From the NCBI RefSeq assembly GCF_021347895.1, contig NC_067113.1, positions 246,844 through 310,843 on the forward strand: 64,000 nt of DNA, written 5' to 3'. Shown here piece by piece: positions 11,767 to 23,479 of the stretch (the first letter of the stretch is position 1; each line of letters opens with the position of its first letter). The translations under genes were made by a program, and so were the position numbers. Under the pieces are notes generated by a model, which saw only the letters and a list, made by a program, of their open reading frames with translations, made no database searches and was not told the origin of the DNA. The DNA is from Acanthochromis polyacanthus. Its lineage: Eukaryota > Chordata > Actinopteri > Pomacentridae.

Positions 11767-11826
<60 letters not shown>
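11466..11826 (-). repeat. (CA)n-bounded fold-back repeat, copy 1
   Basis: (CA)n tracts at 11468-11494 and 11770-11825 bracket a 270-bp unit whose edges are inverted (CTATACCGGTGGGGACTT on the left and the complement of CTATTCCGGTGGGGACTTT on the right). Inside is a perfect 10-bp stem, GTGGGGACCT (11675-11684) with AGGTCCCCAC (11691-11700), and a block of telomere-like CCCTAA units at about 11551-11603. A second copy in opposite orientation lies at 58451-58949. Confidence 0.8.
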
Positions 11827-11828
<2 letters not shown>

Positions 11829-11959
11829 TTCAATCATGAATTAACTGTGGCTAGTCACGTTTTTTTTGGAAAACGAGTTCAATTTTACTGACCACATTCA
11901 AACCTGATGACCTTCAGACCTGTTCAATCAAGAAATTAGACTAGAAAACCTTTTTTGTC

Positions 11960-12388
11960 CCAATTTGAGCAATCTGATTTGCAACAGCTGCCCTCTCCTC
12001 ACTCTTGAAGAGCTGCACTGCTCCCGTTGCCTCCAAAAGGCAGGAAAAATAACCCAGGACCCCTCTCACCCAGGACACCACATGTTTAATCTGTTACCGT
12101 CAGGCAGGCGGTACAGGTCTGTCACTGCAAGGACAAACCGGATCAGAGACAGTTTCTACCCAACAGCAGTAAGGGTCCTGAACAAAGGCTAATAGCCTTT
12201 GTTAATGTGAGATGTGCAATATACACCACTACCTCTTATATTATAGCTACCTCATGTCGTTCAGTGCACCTTTCATCATATTTCTTCACACTGTTTTGCA
12301 CTGACTGAAGGACTTTTGCAATTTCGTTGTACTTGTTGCAATGACAAATAAAGTTCTATTCTATTCTATTCTATTCTATTCTATTCTA
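11960..12388 (+). mobile_element. 3' end of a Rex/CR1-type LINE with (ATTCT)n tail
   Basis: The frame at 11965-12192 encodes the C-terminal end of a LINE protein (GHHMFNLLPSGRRYRS, then NRIRDSFYPTAVRVLN), followed by a 3' UTR with TTTCGTTGTACTTGTTGCAA and AATAAAG, ending in an ATTCT microsatellite. The strongly 5'-truncated copy sits inside the Tc1 element. The same protein end is seen in the minus-strand LINE at 59750-60945 (FIPAAIRLYN), so both belong to one broad family. Confidence 0.8.
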
Positions 12389-12639
12389 ACAGCAGTCAAC
12401 TATGAAGTTCATACCATAAAAACAGTATAATACAATACATAGAAACATAGATACAAATAATATAATTATGAATGTCATCAGGTAAGTTATTATGACCATA
12501 TATGTTGCCTACAGTGCAAGGACACAAGCCTAAAGGTTATTTAAAAACCCTACAGCTGAGGGAACAAATGGTCTGAGGTATCTATTTGATTTGGCCCTTT
12601 TAGGGAATGTATACTGCAATCACTTAAATACAACCTGTC

Positions 12640-13445
12640 TGTCTAAATGAAGTGGGCCAAAAGAACAATGGTGAACCTTCTTAGCAGTGGCCGACCAACC
12701 AAAATTACACCAAGAGTACAGCAACGACACATCCAGGAGGTCACAATTTGGACAACATCTGAAGAACTGCAGGCCTCCCTTGCCTCATTTAAGGTCAGTG
12801 TTCAAGACTCAACAATAAGGAAGAGACTGGACAAAAATGGCACCTATGGCAGAGCTCCAAGGGGAAACCACTGCTAACCAAAACGAACATAAAGGCTTGT
12901 CATACTTCTGCAAACAAACATCTGAATGATCCCCAAGACTTTTAGGAGAATGTTCTATGGACTGACAAGACCATAGTTGAACTTCTTGGAAGGTGTGTGT
13001 CTCGTTACATCTGGTGTAAAAGGAACTTCAGAAAGAGAACATCATGCCAGCAGTCAAACATGGTGGTGGTAGTGAGATGATCTGGAGCTGCTTTGCTGCT
13101 TCAGGACCTGGACAACTTGCTGTGATTGATGGAACCATGAATTCTGCTCTCTACCAGAAAATCCTGAAGGAGAAAGTTCAGCCATAAGTTTGTGACCTCA
13201 ACCTGAAACACACTTGGGTTCTGCAGCAGAACAACAATACAAAACACATCAGCAAGTTGAATTCTGAATGGTTTTAAAAAACAAAACAAAGTCTTTGGAG
13301 TGGCCTAGTCAAAGTCTGGACTTGAATCCCACTGAAATGCTGGCGTGGCTTTAAAAAGGCTGCATATGCTCGAAAACCCCCCAGTGTCACTGAATTAAAA
13401 CAATTCCACAAAGAAGAGTGGGCCAAAATATCTCCATAGAGATGT
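12640..13445 (+). pseudogene. Tc1-like transposase pseudogene
   Basis: Pieces of a Tc1 transposase can be followed along the + strand: MKWAKRTMVNLLSSGRPTKI (GRPR-like motif region) at 12647, an ENVLWTD-like catalytic region near 12950-12970, a KHGGGS-like region near 13055-13080, a [12 protein letters not shown] region near 13225-13250 with damage, and SPDLNPTE-like residues near 13310-13340. Stops and frameshifts are present throughout, so no transposase can be made. The N-terminal part was separated by nested repeats. Confidence 0.8.
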
Positions 13446-13742
13446 GAAAGACTCATTGGTAGTTCTGGAAAACACTTGATTTCAGTTGTTTCTGCTGAGG
13501 GTGACCCAACCAGTTATTAGGTTTAGGGGGCAATCAGTTTTTCACCCAGGGTCAAGTAGCTTTGAATAGTTTTTTCCTCTCAATAAATAAAATCCTCATT
13601 TTAAAACTGCATTTTGTATTTACTTGTGTTATCTTTGTCTGATATTTACATTTGTTTGATGTCCTTAAACATTAAAATGGGGAAAATATGCAAAAAAAAT
13701 TAGAATTTTAGAAGAGGACAAATACTTTTACACAGCACTGTA

Positions 13743-16700
13743 TGTGCAAAGGCTTTGTGTGTGCTTAGATGGAGAGATTTTTTTTGTCATTTTTGTTTTC
13801 CCTCGCCAGCTCTCAGGCAGACACAGGTGGTGTATGAAGTCTGTTGAAGTCATTTCTGTTTCCACGTGAGTTCTTGTAGTGACGTTGTGTGCAGGCTTCA
13901 GGCTGCTTTCTTGGTGCCCTGGATGTATTGTGGCATCCACTCAGGCCAGACTTGATGTAGAGGGGGGTAATATAATGCATTCAGCAGATACTCAGAATAT
14001 TCACAGGCAGATGCTTTTGAAGTAGCACAATACCTCCAAGCCTCATGGACTATGAATAACAGCGAAGCCCTGCTTTTAAATCGAGACACACACTCTGTCT
14101 GTCGCTGCAGGTGAAACACTGACCATGTTGTCTTTGTCGGCTGTATCCAGCCTGTCTGTTGGCTTCTTCCTAACCACTCCTGTATGTATGCAGAGCCTTG
14201 AAGCAAAGCAACAAAGCCCTCCAGTCATGCTCCTTGGTAATGAAGTCCACACAGAGCATGGTGTCTGATCACCCGGTCCACATACATTATGCATCAGTGT
14301 CATGATTATCGTCTGTGTCTCTGGCATTTTTTCCAAGTGTGCGCTTGGTTTTATCACAGTGGTGTAGATTTGTTCAGGGGATATTCTCTGGAGGCCAATT
14401 GCATGTAATTAAAGGCACATTAGGTGATTTGTGCCTCTAATGATGCAGTGTGTGCCACATAATACCCCAGCCCTACACTCAGGGGTGAGAAACCTCATAG
14501 ATGGCTGTGTTTGTCTGTAGATGGAAATGACCTCATTATTGTGATGGTTGTCAGCAGAAACCCAGAGAATTGGGGGTGAAGATCCTTTTCTGTGGCAAAA
14601 TGCTCAGGTTCATGCAGTAAAAAAATGTCCTAACATTAAAGGTACACAGAACATGGTCAAAATAATTAGTTGTTGATCTTTAATTGTGTTATCCAGGTTC
14701 TGATTGCTCTAAGTAATGTGAAAATAGCAGGCTCATTAGTTTGCTTTTATTAATATTGACAAAATAGAAAAATATTATGGGTGGTTACTTTGAAGAATGT
14801 AAAATATAAAACATGTTTTGACTTATTTCCCACTTTTTCATTTACTACATAATTCTAGATGTGTTCATTTATAGTTTGATGCCTTCAATGAGAATCTGCA
14901 ATGGAAATAGTCATGAAAATAAAGAAAAAACATTAAATGAGGAGGTGTGTCCATACATACATAAGTTTAAATGAGCCTTGATTTTGTGTCTGTAGTGTAA
15001 AAATGTGTCTTAAAGTTCTGACAATTGTTTTCCCAGCTTCACACTAGTGCTACTTTGCGGTCAGTTTTATAATTAACCTCCCATGTCAGAAATATGGTAG
15101 CTGCATGTGGTGCAGGCCTGGTGTTACTGTCAGGCTCTGGTGAATCTCTATAGAGAAATGTGTTCACACAACAGGTATTTAGTATCTGAAGTTGTTTGCA
15201 GAGAAAACCAGAAAATCTGCTGAGAATCCTGTTAGAAGACAGCGCTAAAGAAATGCAGTCAGAGACTGAACACACAGACAGCTACATTGATCTGTTGTTG
15301 CTGAACTGTTGGCTGCTGCTTTGCAATTCAAGTTAGAAGGCAGAAGCGAGGCTAGCCCAATCAGACCTCGTACTTCTTCATATTTAATGACAGAGCAGCT
15401 CCTGGTGGATGTTTCTTTGGCCCACAGGTAACCCATGGCAACCAGACACTTGCTCCCTGATGTGGGGTACAGTGGAACAGCTCAGGTTTGATCATGGAAC
15501 TAAAAGTCAAATTTGTACAAAAGTGTTCTAGTCATTTGGGAAAAAAAAGCTTAAAGAGTTATGCATAACATATTTTCACTTTGCTAAGATGTCTAGGGAG
15601 TGTATCCATTTTGGAGCTATTTTTAAGCATTACTTGTCTGAACAATCAAAAAAACATTGAAACAACGCTGCAGGGTTGAGTGTAATCAATCAATCAATCA
15701 ATCAAGGATTTGGTGAAAAACAACTGTTATCATTTGTTTTGATTTTGGTAGCAACTACACATTTTTGACATTGTGAGTATGGCAGATGCTGCCTGGCTGA
15801 TGTGGCTGCATAAAATCTGTAGAAAGTAAGGAGCTCCACCTCACATCCATCAGTCAGGCTTTTTTATATCACCCTTTTTATATAAATGAAAAGTAACACA
15901 AAATGCTTTACAAATGAAAGGAATAAGAATACAATGAAACAGTACACAGCTCCACACTCTCACTACGCCCCCAACACCATGTTATAAATGAAATAAATTA
16001 AGGAAACAGACAAGATAAGACTAAATAAATAAATATAATGAAATATCTGCTGTTAAGATATACATAAATAGATGGAGCATATGCTGCAGGTACATGGTGT
16101 GTCAAACAAATTCACTTTGGTCTGAATATGAAATATAAAAATGAAAACATGAACCCACTGTGTCCAGCAGTAGCAGGGATAATTATCAATTCCTCTGTGT
16201 TTTATTATATTATTGATGATGCTTGTCTGGCTTGTTGTATTTTGTATTGTTTTGTAGAGCTGATAGTTCTTATTTTGTTGGCTACAAATTGTGAAATTGT
16301 CATTTTAACAAACATCAACACAAGCAGACAGAGCAGCAGCACAACAGAGCAACAGCTATATGACCGAGGTTACACAGCGGCAGGCTCCACAGTAATGGAA
16401 ACAGATCTGAACAGATTCAGTTTGCTCTGACTCAGGCCGTGAAATCATAGAGGGATTCAGGGTTTCAGTAACAAATACAGAGCTGGCTGAAAACGGTCAA
16501 TCATCTGCATCAACATAGAGTCCCAAAGGGCTGGTTTATGGGGATTAGCACTGACTCATTAGCATAAATGTTTTTGTTTGCTGTGCAGTCATCTAATGGA
16601 AGGTCTGTTCAAATATAGCACATTTACTATAAAACGTGATCCAGAAAAAGGAATGAGAATGGAATTCCAGCCATCCAACTGTAGGAAACTGCCCAAAACA

Positions 16701-17902
16701 CAGAAGTTTGTAAGTTTGAGCAGCCAAGTCATCATATGTTATGTAAACTGTTTTGACATAGTCCATGAGGTGTTGTTTTATGTACTTGGACTGACAAGAT
16801 GGGTAGCGTCAGTCTAAATGATTTCAGTACAGGACTGTTAACCCTAGTTAACCCTCAGAACTCCAGTTTCTGCATTTAGCATCTGTGTTATTGTTCGTCA
16901 TCATGGGTCCATTTCCACTGCAGTATGAAGTCCTACGCCTCTATGAAACCATCAGAACTAGAAAGAAGTAGAAAGAACTCAAAAAGTCATCTGCGTAGTA
17001 CGGTACTACAACACATTCTGAATAATCATCAAAAAAAGGAAAAACAAATGTTGAATACCGTTGATTTATTTTTCAAAAAAATCTATATACAGTACTTTTC
17101 CTTTTTCTCACAGGTGTATACCCTTACATAGGCCAACAAAATGTGTTTATATTACAAAAAGGCCCCAATAATTTCCTTGAACAGCTGCTCATTGGAGTTT
17201 TTAGAAAATGATGTATGTGGGACTGAGTCGGTTTATACAACACGCTTTCTTCATGGTGTTCTAGAAACGTGAGCTGTTCTAACGGTGGGACTCGCTGATG
17301 AAACCGGTAGAAGAATCAATAGTATCAGGCTTCAGTAGTGACAGGATGCATTCATCTTTGGTTTCTCTCTGGAAATGAGATTTAAAGCCAGGATTGACTG
17401 AGTGAGGAATCAGTGCATTTAGATTTTAGTAGCATTTAAGCAGCATCTGTAAGGAATCCATGATCTGAAGCACAATCGCTATATCAACGTAATACTACTA
17501 GTCACTGAGCTCCTACAGCCACTTCTGTATGCAGTCCTTATATGCAAGGAGTGTGTGTGTGTGTGTGTGTGTGGGCGTGTACAAGTGCATGCATATGTGT
17601 GTGTCCAAAGTGTCTGAGTGTGAAGGTTCTAGAAATGAATGAAGTCTGTAAAGGAGCTGAAAGGAGTTCACAGAGTGCAGTAATGCAGTAAACCGATAAT
17701 GCCAGCGGTTTTCCTGTCACACAGCAGATCACTTCACTTCTGACACCTCATTTTCACAGAATGACTGGAGAGACTTTCAGTTCAGCAAAAACTAGAAAAA
17801 ACTGCCTTTCTTGTGCAGATTGCTAAGCTGAATCTATCTATTATATATTATATGTGAAGAGGCCTATCAGGGCTTTTTATTAGTATAAGATGTCCACTTG
17901 AG
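13743..17902. other. non-coding stretch, mostly unique-looking
   Basis: I see no gene, transposase or clear LINE here. At 14388-14460 is a compact segment with ATTGCATGTAATTA and a 7-bp-arm stem (AGGCACA and TGTGCCT), listed as a candidate regulatory block. At 15688-15705 there is an (AATC)n run. At 17551-17572 there is a short (GT)n run. Remaining open frames lack domains. Confidence 0.45.
14388..14460. promoter_or_regulatory. candidate conserved non-coding element (homeodomain/POU-like sites)
   Basis: The block contains CAATTGCATGTAATTAAAGG, which overlaps an octamer-like ATTGCATGTAAT and a TAATTA homeodomain core. After it comes a small stem of AGGCACA and TGTGCCT around TTAGGTGATT, then CTCTAATGATG. 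It stands out by motif density only. No functional proof is visible and conservation cannot be tested here. Confidence 0.2.
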
Positions 17903-18262
17903 GTCCATCCATCCATCCATCCATCCTCTATACACCGCTTTATCCTCACTAGGGTCATGGGGGGTGCTGGAGCCTATCCCAGCTGACTCGGGTGAAGGCA
18001 GGGGACACCCTGGACAGGTCACCAGTCTGTCACAGGGCTACATATACAGACAAACAATCACACTCACATTCACACCTATGGACAATTTAGAGTAACCAAT
18101 TAACCTCAGCATATTTTTGGACTGTGGGAGGAAGCCGGAGTACCCGGAGAAAACCCACGCATGCACAGGGAGAACATGCAAACTCCATGCAGAAAGAGAT
18201 CTTCTTGCTGCAAGGCGAGATCTTCTTGCTGCAAGGCGAAAGTGCTAACCACTTACGCCACC
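17903..18262 (+). repeat. common teleost dispersed repeat (CCAT)n ... CCCAGCTGACT type
   Basis: It starts with (CCAT)n and continues with a TACACCGCTTTATCCTCA segment, a GGTGCTGGAGCCTATCCCAG segment, a CACACTCACATTCACACC segment, and the segment GGAGAAAACCCACGCATGCA. These are hallmarks of an abundant fish repeat. A 21-bp unit (GAGATCTTCTTGCTGCAAGGC) is present twice in tandem at about 18198-18238. Short copies of its left end recur at 34446-34545 and 49691-49761. Confidence 0.75.
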
Positions 18263-18574
18263 GTGCGGACTGTCCACTAGAGGTGTCAAAACGAAATTTG
18301 TGGATATTTGTGAGGTCATTTACCATATTTTACATGTATTTGGTTATTCTTTGTTTAAAAGAAAAGCGGGACCGAAATCCAGATGCATTACAGGGTTCAC
18401 TTTGAAAACCCAGAGCTACTCACACTGTGAGAAATAACTTGTGTTGTCGAGTTATTTTTCCTTCCTTTTTTGGTAGATTTTTAGTTTATATTTCCTTCAC
18501 ACGTCTGTTTCATGAGACAGATACGTAAAGAGAAAAATACATTTAAATGGTACAAAAACAGGCTCCCGCACACT

Positions 18575-18797
18575 GGGGGCTGCATGGCTCAGTGGGCGGG
18601 GTGCCCGTCTTGTAACCGGAGGGTTGCTGGTTCCATCCTTGGCCTGGCGAGCTCGTGTCGAGGTGTCCCTGAGCAAGACGTTGAATCCCAAACTGCTCCT
18701 GATAAGCCGTGGTTAGCACCTTGCATGGCAGCTTTCCCCATCAGTATGTGATAGCAATTTTGTTGTACACTGCATAATGACAATAAAGCGTGTTGCA
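18575..18797 (+). mobile_element. tRNA-derived SINE
   Basis: The tRNA-like head has an A box (TGGCTCAGTGGGC) and a mutated B box (GGTTCCATCC) about 40 bases later. The body has GAGGTGTCCCTGAGCAAG, and the 3' part TTGTTGTACACTGCATAATG is followed by ACAATAAAGCG. The head and body match the SINE at 47954-48233, but the 3' tail differs, so the two copies are subfamilies or tail-swapped relatives. Confidence 0.8.
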
Positions 18798-20066
18798 ATC
18801 ATAAATTTATTATTGCAACGTTTCAGACCTTCATCAGGCCCATTGTTAATGCTCAATAGTTTAATATTTGCTTGATGAAGGTCTAGTACCGAAACACTGC
18901 ATTAATAAATTTATGGTTGTAAGTTAGACAGTGTACAAGAGCCTCTTTCTGTAGCTGTTAAATTTCTATTTTCTAAAAATGTAGAAAAAAATGTATTTTT
19001 CCACTTGCTTAGTAAGGACAAAATTATTAAAAAATACTCTATTTGTGCTAGACTTCTTCATTACACATGTTGATAAGTAGGGCTGGGTATCGATTTGAAT
19101 TTCCCAAAACGATTCGATTCACAAGGCCCGATTCAATTCACGATTTTCGATTCGATCCACTTTTGATTGCTTTTTTTCCAGTTAAGGTTATCACACAGTA
19201 CCAGTTTTACTTGACTATGGAGGACATTCAATGCTGCAAACAGTAGAAAGTACAGCTTTATCTGGTGCATTAGTAAAAATATGAATATTTACATTAAGAA
19301 TTGAACCTAATGCAGTTATATTAATCATGTTTTATTTAACAAGACCAGAGCAAAACAAAAATGCAGTAACTTAATTCAATTGACAGGGCTGCCTGTTTAA
19401 ATAAAGTAGCAACAGGCACACTGTAAACTTAAGACATTCCCATTCCTTTGACTCTTACAAAGGTTTTGTGGTAATGTTTTAGTGGCTTCAAAACAAATCT
19501 AACTATATCATAAGAGACACAACCATAAAAGTAAATAAATAATTGTAAATAAAAACAACCAGAAAATAAAACTATTCTGAATGATCTTATAGTGCAATAA
19601 ATCAGTTCTTTGGTAAATATAAGAAAATATCTTTAAATTTCTGTGAACAGTAAACTGCAGAAAAAGCCTTTAAGCCCTTAACAAAATGTAAAATTCTATT
19701 TTGTTTTTGAAGCATTGTCATTCAGAACTCTGAACTCTCCCTTGTGTCTTATTTTGGTCACTGCATTTACAGAATCAAAAAACATTGTGCAAAAAACATT
19801 TGAAAAGGGCATTGCAAAATGGTAATAGAGTAATCATATTTCTGGAACATAAAACCTTGTAAACCTTGGGACATGAAACTCAAACTGTCCATGAAACTTG
19901 ACGTGTGTGTTTTCTCACTCAAATGTCAACTTGTAAATTTTTTTGCAAGAACAGAAGCTGATCTACATGTTGCGAAGTGAGGCATCTCCTTTTTGCTGTA
20001 ACAATATCGCCAGCAGCTGAGAACACTCTTGGCTTATTCCATCCCAAAACACCAAATATTCAGGAA

Positions 20067-20381
20067 GGTAAATGGACTTGCTCTTATATAGCGCTTTTCT
20101 ACTAATCAGAGTACTCAAAGCGCTTTTACAACAATTGCTCCCATTCACACACACATTCACACACTAATGTGCAGGTTGCTAATCAATCTGCAACATCAGT
20201 CAGTATACATTCATACACCAGTGGAACAGTCACTGGTAGGCAATTCAGGGTTCAGAATCTTGCCGAAGGAAACTTCGGCATGCAGCACATGACTAGGCGA
20301 GAGCGGGAATCGCACCGCTGACCCTTCGATCATTGGACGACCCGCTCTACCACCTGAGCCACAGCCGCCCCCAGCCGCCCA
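20067..20381 (-). mobile_element. tRNA-derived SINE nested in hAT element
   Basis: Read on the minus strand, the head contains GGCTGTGGCTCAGGTGGTAG (A box) and GTGCGATTCCCGC (B-box-like). The other end has AAAAGCGCTATATAAGAGC and CCATTTACC. That 3' tail (AAAGCGCTATATAA ... CCATTTACC) is shared with the SINE at 47954-48233, suggesting both are copied by the same partner LINE. Confidence 0.8.
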
Positions 20382-20982
20382 GGTGGTTGCAGCACCATCT
20401 TCAATTTTACTGTGAGTGCTGGTGGTGGAAGATCATGATACAAAAGCTTTGTGTGCAAAATTACAGGCTTATACTCCCAAAAATTTTTGAGTTATGGCAT
20501 TTTTAAACTTTAATAATTTAGGCCAAAATGCCCTCCCCCCAATCCTCGCCTGGAATGTTTAGGTTTTAAAATGCTTATATCTCTGCTTCTGGGTATCACA
20601 GAGACTTGAATTTTTTTCTCCAAGCTCCCTACATGTTGGTGATGTCCTAGAAACGACACACACTCAGGAGAAGTCTCTACAGAGCAGGGGGGCTTGCCCA
20701 GAATGTATAAATCATTTGTAAAAAACACTCGCAAGTAGGGTTAAGGGTGTTAAAATTACTAGAAATCTTACAGATTAATGTCTTAGCACCATTTAGTATT
20801 GCTCTAGACCAGACTGGCTTATAACTTATACAGGGGGAGCCCTCTAAGCACATTGTTTAGAGAGATATGGACTGCTGAACATTGCCCCCATGAAAAGTGC
20901 CTAATTTTCAAGGACCCTGAAGTCAATGTAGCACAGGTGGTAGAGATCTACAAATTTGCACAGAAACTCATCTATCCTCTTA

Positions 20983-22199
20983 CTATAGCCATGCAAAGTC
21001 CCAACTGCTAGCCATCACTGCATCAGTTGACATAACCAGTGTGACTGCTTTCAGTGGCTGCAGAGCTTTCACCACATCTTCAGCAACTGTAACGTCAGAC
21101 TCCGTCAGGGTGCAGAGATCTTTTTCGTTCCTGCGTACTTCAGGTGACAGCAAAGCTGCTGAGACGGCTGGTTGCTGCTCTAGAAAACGGTCCAGCGTTT
21201 CCAACAAGCTGTTCCAGCGTGTGACCACGTCAATCACCAGCTTATGTAGAGGTAACTTCTGCTTCTATTTAAGCTTATGGCTTGCTGTAGTGCTACGATG
21301 AAAAAATATCCGATGTGCTGAACTCTACCGAGCAGGCGCGCCACAGCTGGGACTTTGAGCGCTGCTTGTGAAGCTAAATTAAGTATGTGTGCGAAACAGC
21401 CAACGTGCAACAGGTCCAGCATTTCCACTGCACGGACAATATTCGCAGCGTTGCCCGTTACGATGGCTGGTTCTTTGTCAGCTCCCATTCTCTAATTGCT
21501 TCACACAAAAAGTCACGTAAATTTCTTGCGGTGTGGCTGGTTTCCACTGCTCTAATCTGTAAGACGTGCCACATTAGATTCCACTCATTGTCCATGTAGA
21601 GAGCAGTAATGGTTAAGTATGATTCCGTTGCTCTGGATGTCCAACAGTCACAGGTAAGGGCGACTCTCTCTGCTGATTTATGTGATGTTGCAATGTCATT
21701 TTTCACATCTGCGTACATGTTTGGAATTGTAACTTCACTGAACTGTTAGCATGTGGGTTTGACGTAGCGTGGCTCCAGTGTCTTCCTAAGGCAGCGGAAA
21801 CCGTCGTTTTCGACTGCGCAGTGTGGTTGAATGCTCTTGCAGATGTATGTAGTGACAGCCTTTGTTATTTTCTGGGCTTGTGGAGAGTTTGCTGGTAACT
21901 TAACTTCAAATACCTTGTCGAGCTGCATTTGTTTCGGGGCCGTTTGAGTTTCTGGGTGGTGCCGTGTTAAATGGTTTCGAAGATTCGTTGTGTTTCCACA
22001 AAACTTCCTCTACGCTGCAAATCTTGCATAGGGCTTTGCTTTTTTCCTGTTCATTGCCGTCTTTGTGGTTTTTAAATCCAAGATATTTCCAGACATCTGC
22101 CTTCAAGTTTTTTGTTGGTGCCTTCAGTGCCTCCGCCATGAGGTTGTGTGCCGCTACGGATGCTACTCGCGCGAAATCTCGTGTCACGCAAGAAGTCAC
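20983..22199 (-). pseudogene. hAT (ZBED-like) transposase pseudogene
   Basis: Five minus-strand pieces follow in order. 21906-22199 is a BED-type N-terminus with KADVWKYLGF and ALCKIC. 21746-21928 has KITKAVTTYICKSIQPHCAV. 21458-21718 has the first catalytic aspartate region ALTCDCWTSRATESYLTITA. 21234-21488 has VTGNAANIVRAVEM and the CFAHILNLA zinc-knuckle-like motif. 20983-21237 has VTRWNSLLETLDRFLEQ. Stops or frameshifts separate them, and the hATC dimerisation region is absent. The family relatives are ZBED1/4-type domesticated genes, but the intact hAT ends show this copy is a transposon. Confidence 0.85.
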
Positions 22200-22326
22200 A
22201 TGACACTGTGGGGGAAAAGGCGTATTAAATAGATCAATTCAAGGGTTTTATGAACCGATATCGGGCTATTAAAAGAAGAATCGATTCAAAATTGATTTTT
22301 TTAAAAACCCCAGCCTTATTGATAAG

Positions 22327-23471
22327 TTATTTATAGGAATCTATTTCATTGTTTGGCTGATAGACTCCTTTTAAGGCAGGGAGGCAGCACATTTTTGAAG
22401 TCTTAAACTTTCCTCTGCATTATACTTAAATTTATTTTTATGGCAAGAAACTGTATTTGAATAAATGGAGTGCAAAGTGTGAGCTTCAAATATATGTAAA
22501 ACATGTTCATATTCATGTGATTTCTTAAAGCACTGTACGTCACTGAAAGTTCTGCACAGGTAGAACATTTTCCAACTGTCATGAAGTGGTAATGTTCAGA
22601 AGGTAAAGGTTTTCTTTCAGGACTTCTGCAGAGACAGCAGACTTTTTAGATTTTCTCGGGTTACATTGTTATGATTTGGAGGTGTGTGTTTCTGTGTGTT
22701 CTGTTCCTGCATTGTAGGAAGATCACAGCACCCCCCCCCCCCCCACACACACACACACACACACACACACAGTGCATTATACATTCTGTAATTAGTGTAC
22801 AAATTCTTCTATCATACTGCATTTAATTTTTTACAACATAATAGAAAATGTTGTGGAGCATTTTGGGCCTAAACATGGCGACTGGAAGCAGCAAGAAGAA
22901 GCTGTGGATGCAGATACGTAACAAGAAATGTTCTGTGTATGACATGGTTTGCTGTTCCAAGGGACTTTGGTGTTTTGGAGAGAGCTGAATAAAGCTACTA
23001 ATCTTCGGCCTGGTGACCGATCACAAAGCCTAGATTATCTCACATGGATTAGCCTACTGCCTGTGTGCACACACAGTCAGTCCATCAACAGATAGATTAG
23101 CTGGTTTGTACTCTGGCATAATTTAAATATACAAGAGAAAATGTCGGCCTATAGTCCCATAAATGTGATTGCCTTATCTTAAAGAATATTGTGTCCACTT
23201 TTACTCTCCGGCTTACTATGATAGTCACAGGCTTGTCCTGCTCATACATGGGTATATTTTAAAATGTGTCTTTTTCTGTGTGTTTTGGCTTTTTGTCCAC
23301 ACACAAATTTAGGTCACTAAAAACTGACTTTTTGAAAAAAAATCTTCCACAGTAAAGATATATAATTATTTGTAGTGTTGGCCTGAAAAAGGGAGTCACT
23401 GAATTTTATTTGTGATGTCAGGCTGTACATTATTATCTCCTTTATATACATGAGGTGATTTTGTGGAGTAG
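22327..23471. other. non-coding stretch
   Basis: No gene is recognised. A C homopolymer followed by (AC)n is at 22731-22770. The segment around 22860-23050 looks single copy. Nothing else stands out. Confidence 0.45.
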
Positions 23472-23479
23472 GTAGGACT

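Larger units (their letters stand above)
11275..13740 (+). mobile_element. decayed Tc1-like transposon with nested repeats
   Basis: The ends are inverted copies (CAATGCTGTAGAAAAGTATT at 11275 and the complement of CAGTGCTGTGTAAAAGTATT ending at 13740). They are flanked by TA dinucleotides at 11273-11274 and 13741-13742, as expected for Tc1/mariner. The left about 190 bp is Tc1, then about 1.17 kb of other repeats has inserted (a fold-back element, a LINE 3' end and further repeat). Tc1 sequence resumes with the transposase near 12640. The element is dead. Confidence 0.85.
19078..22318 (-). mobile_element. hAT transposon, degraded, ZBED-type transposase
   Basis: The left end TAGGGCTGGGTATCGATTTG and right end AACCCCAGCCTTA form imperfect inverted ends. 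They are flanked by a perfect 8-bp target duplication TTGATAAG (19070-19077 and 22319-22326). Both edges carry clusters of CGATTC motifs. The minus-strand transposase is broken and its C-terminal dimerisation part is missing. That place is taken by a nested SINE (20067-20381) and about 500 bp of unrecognised sequence (20400-20980) with a dense G/C homopolymer pattern. Confidence 0.9.
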
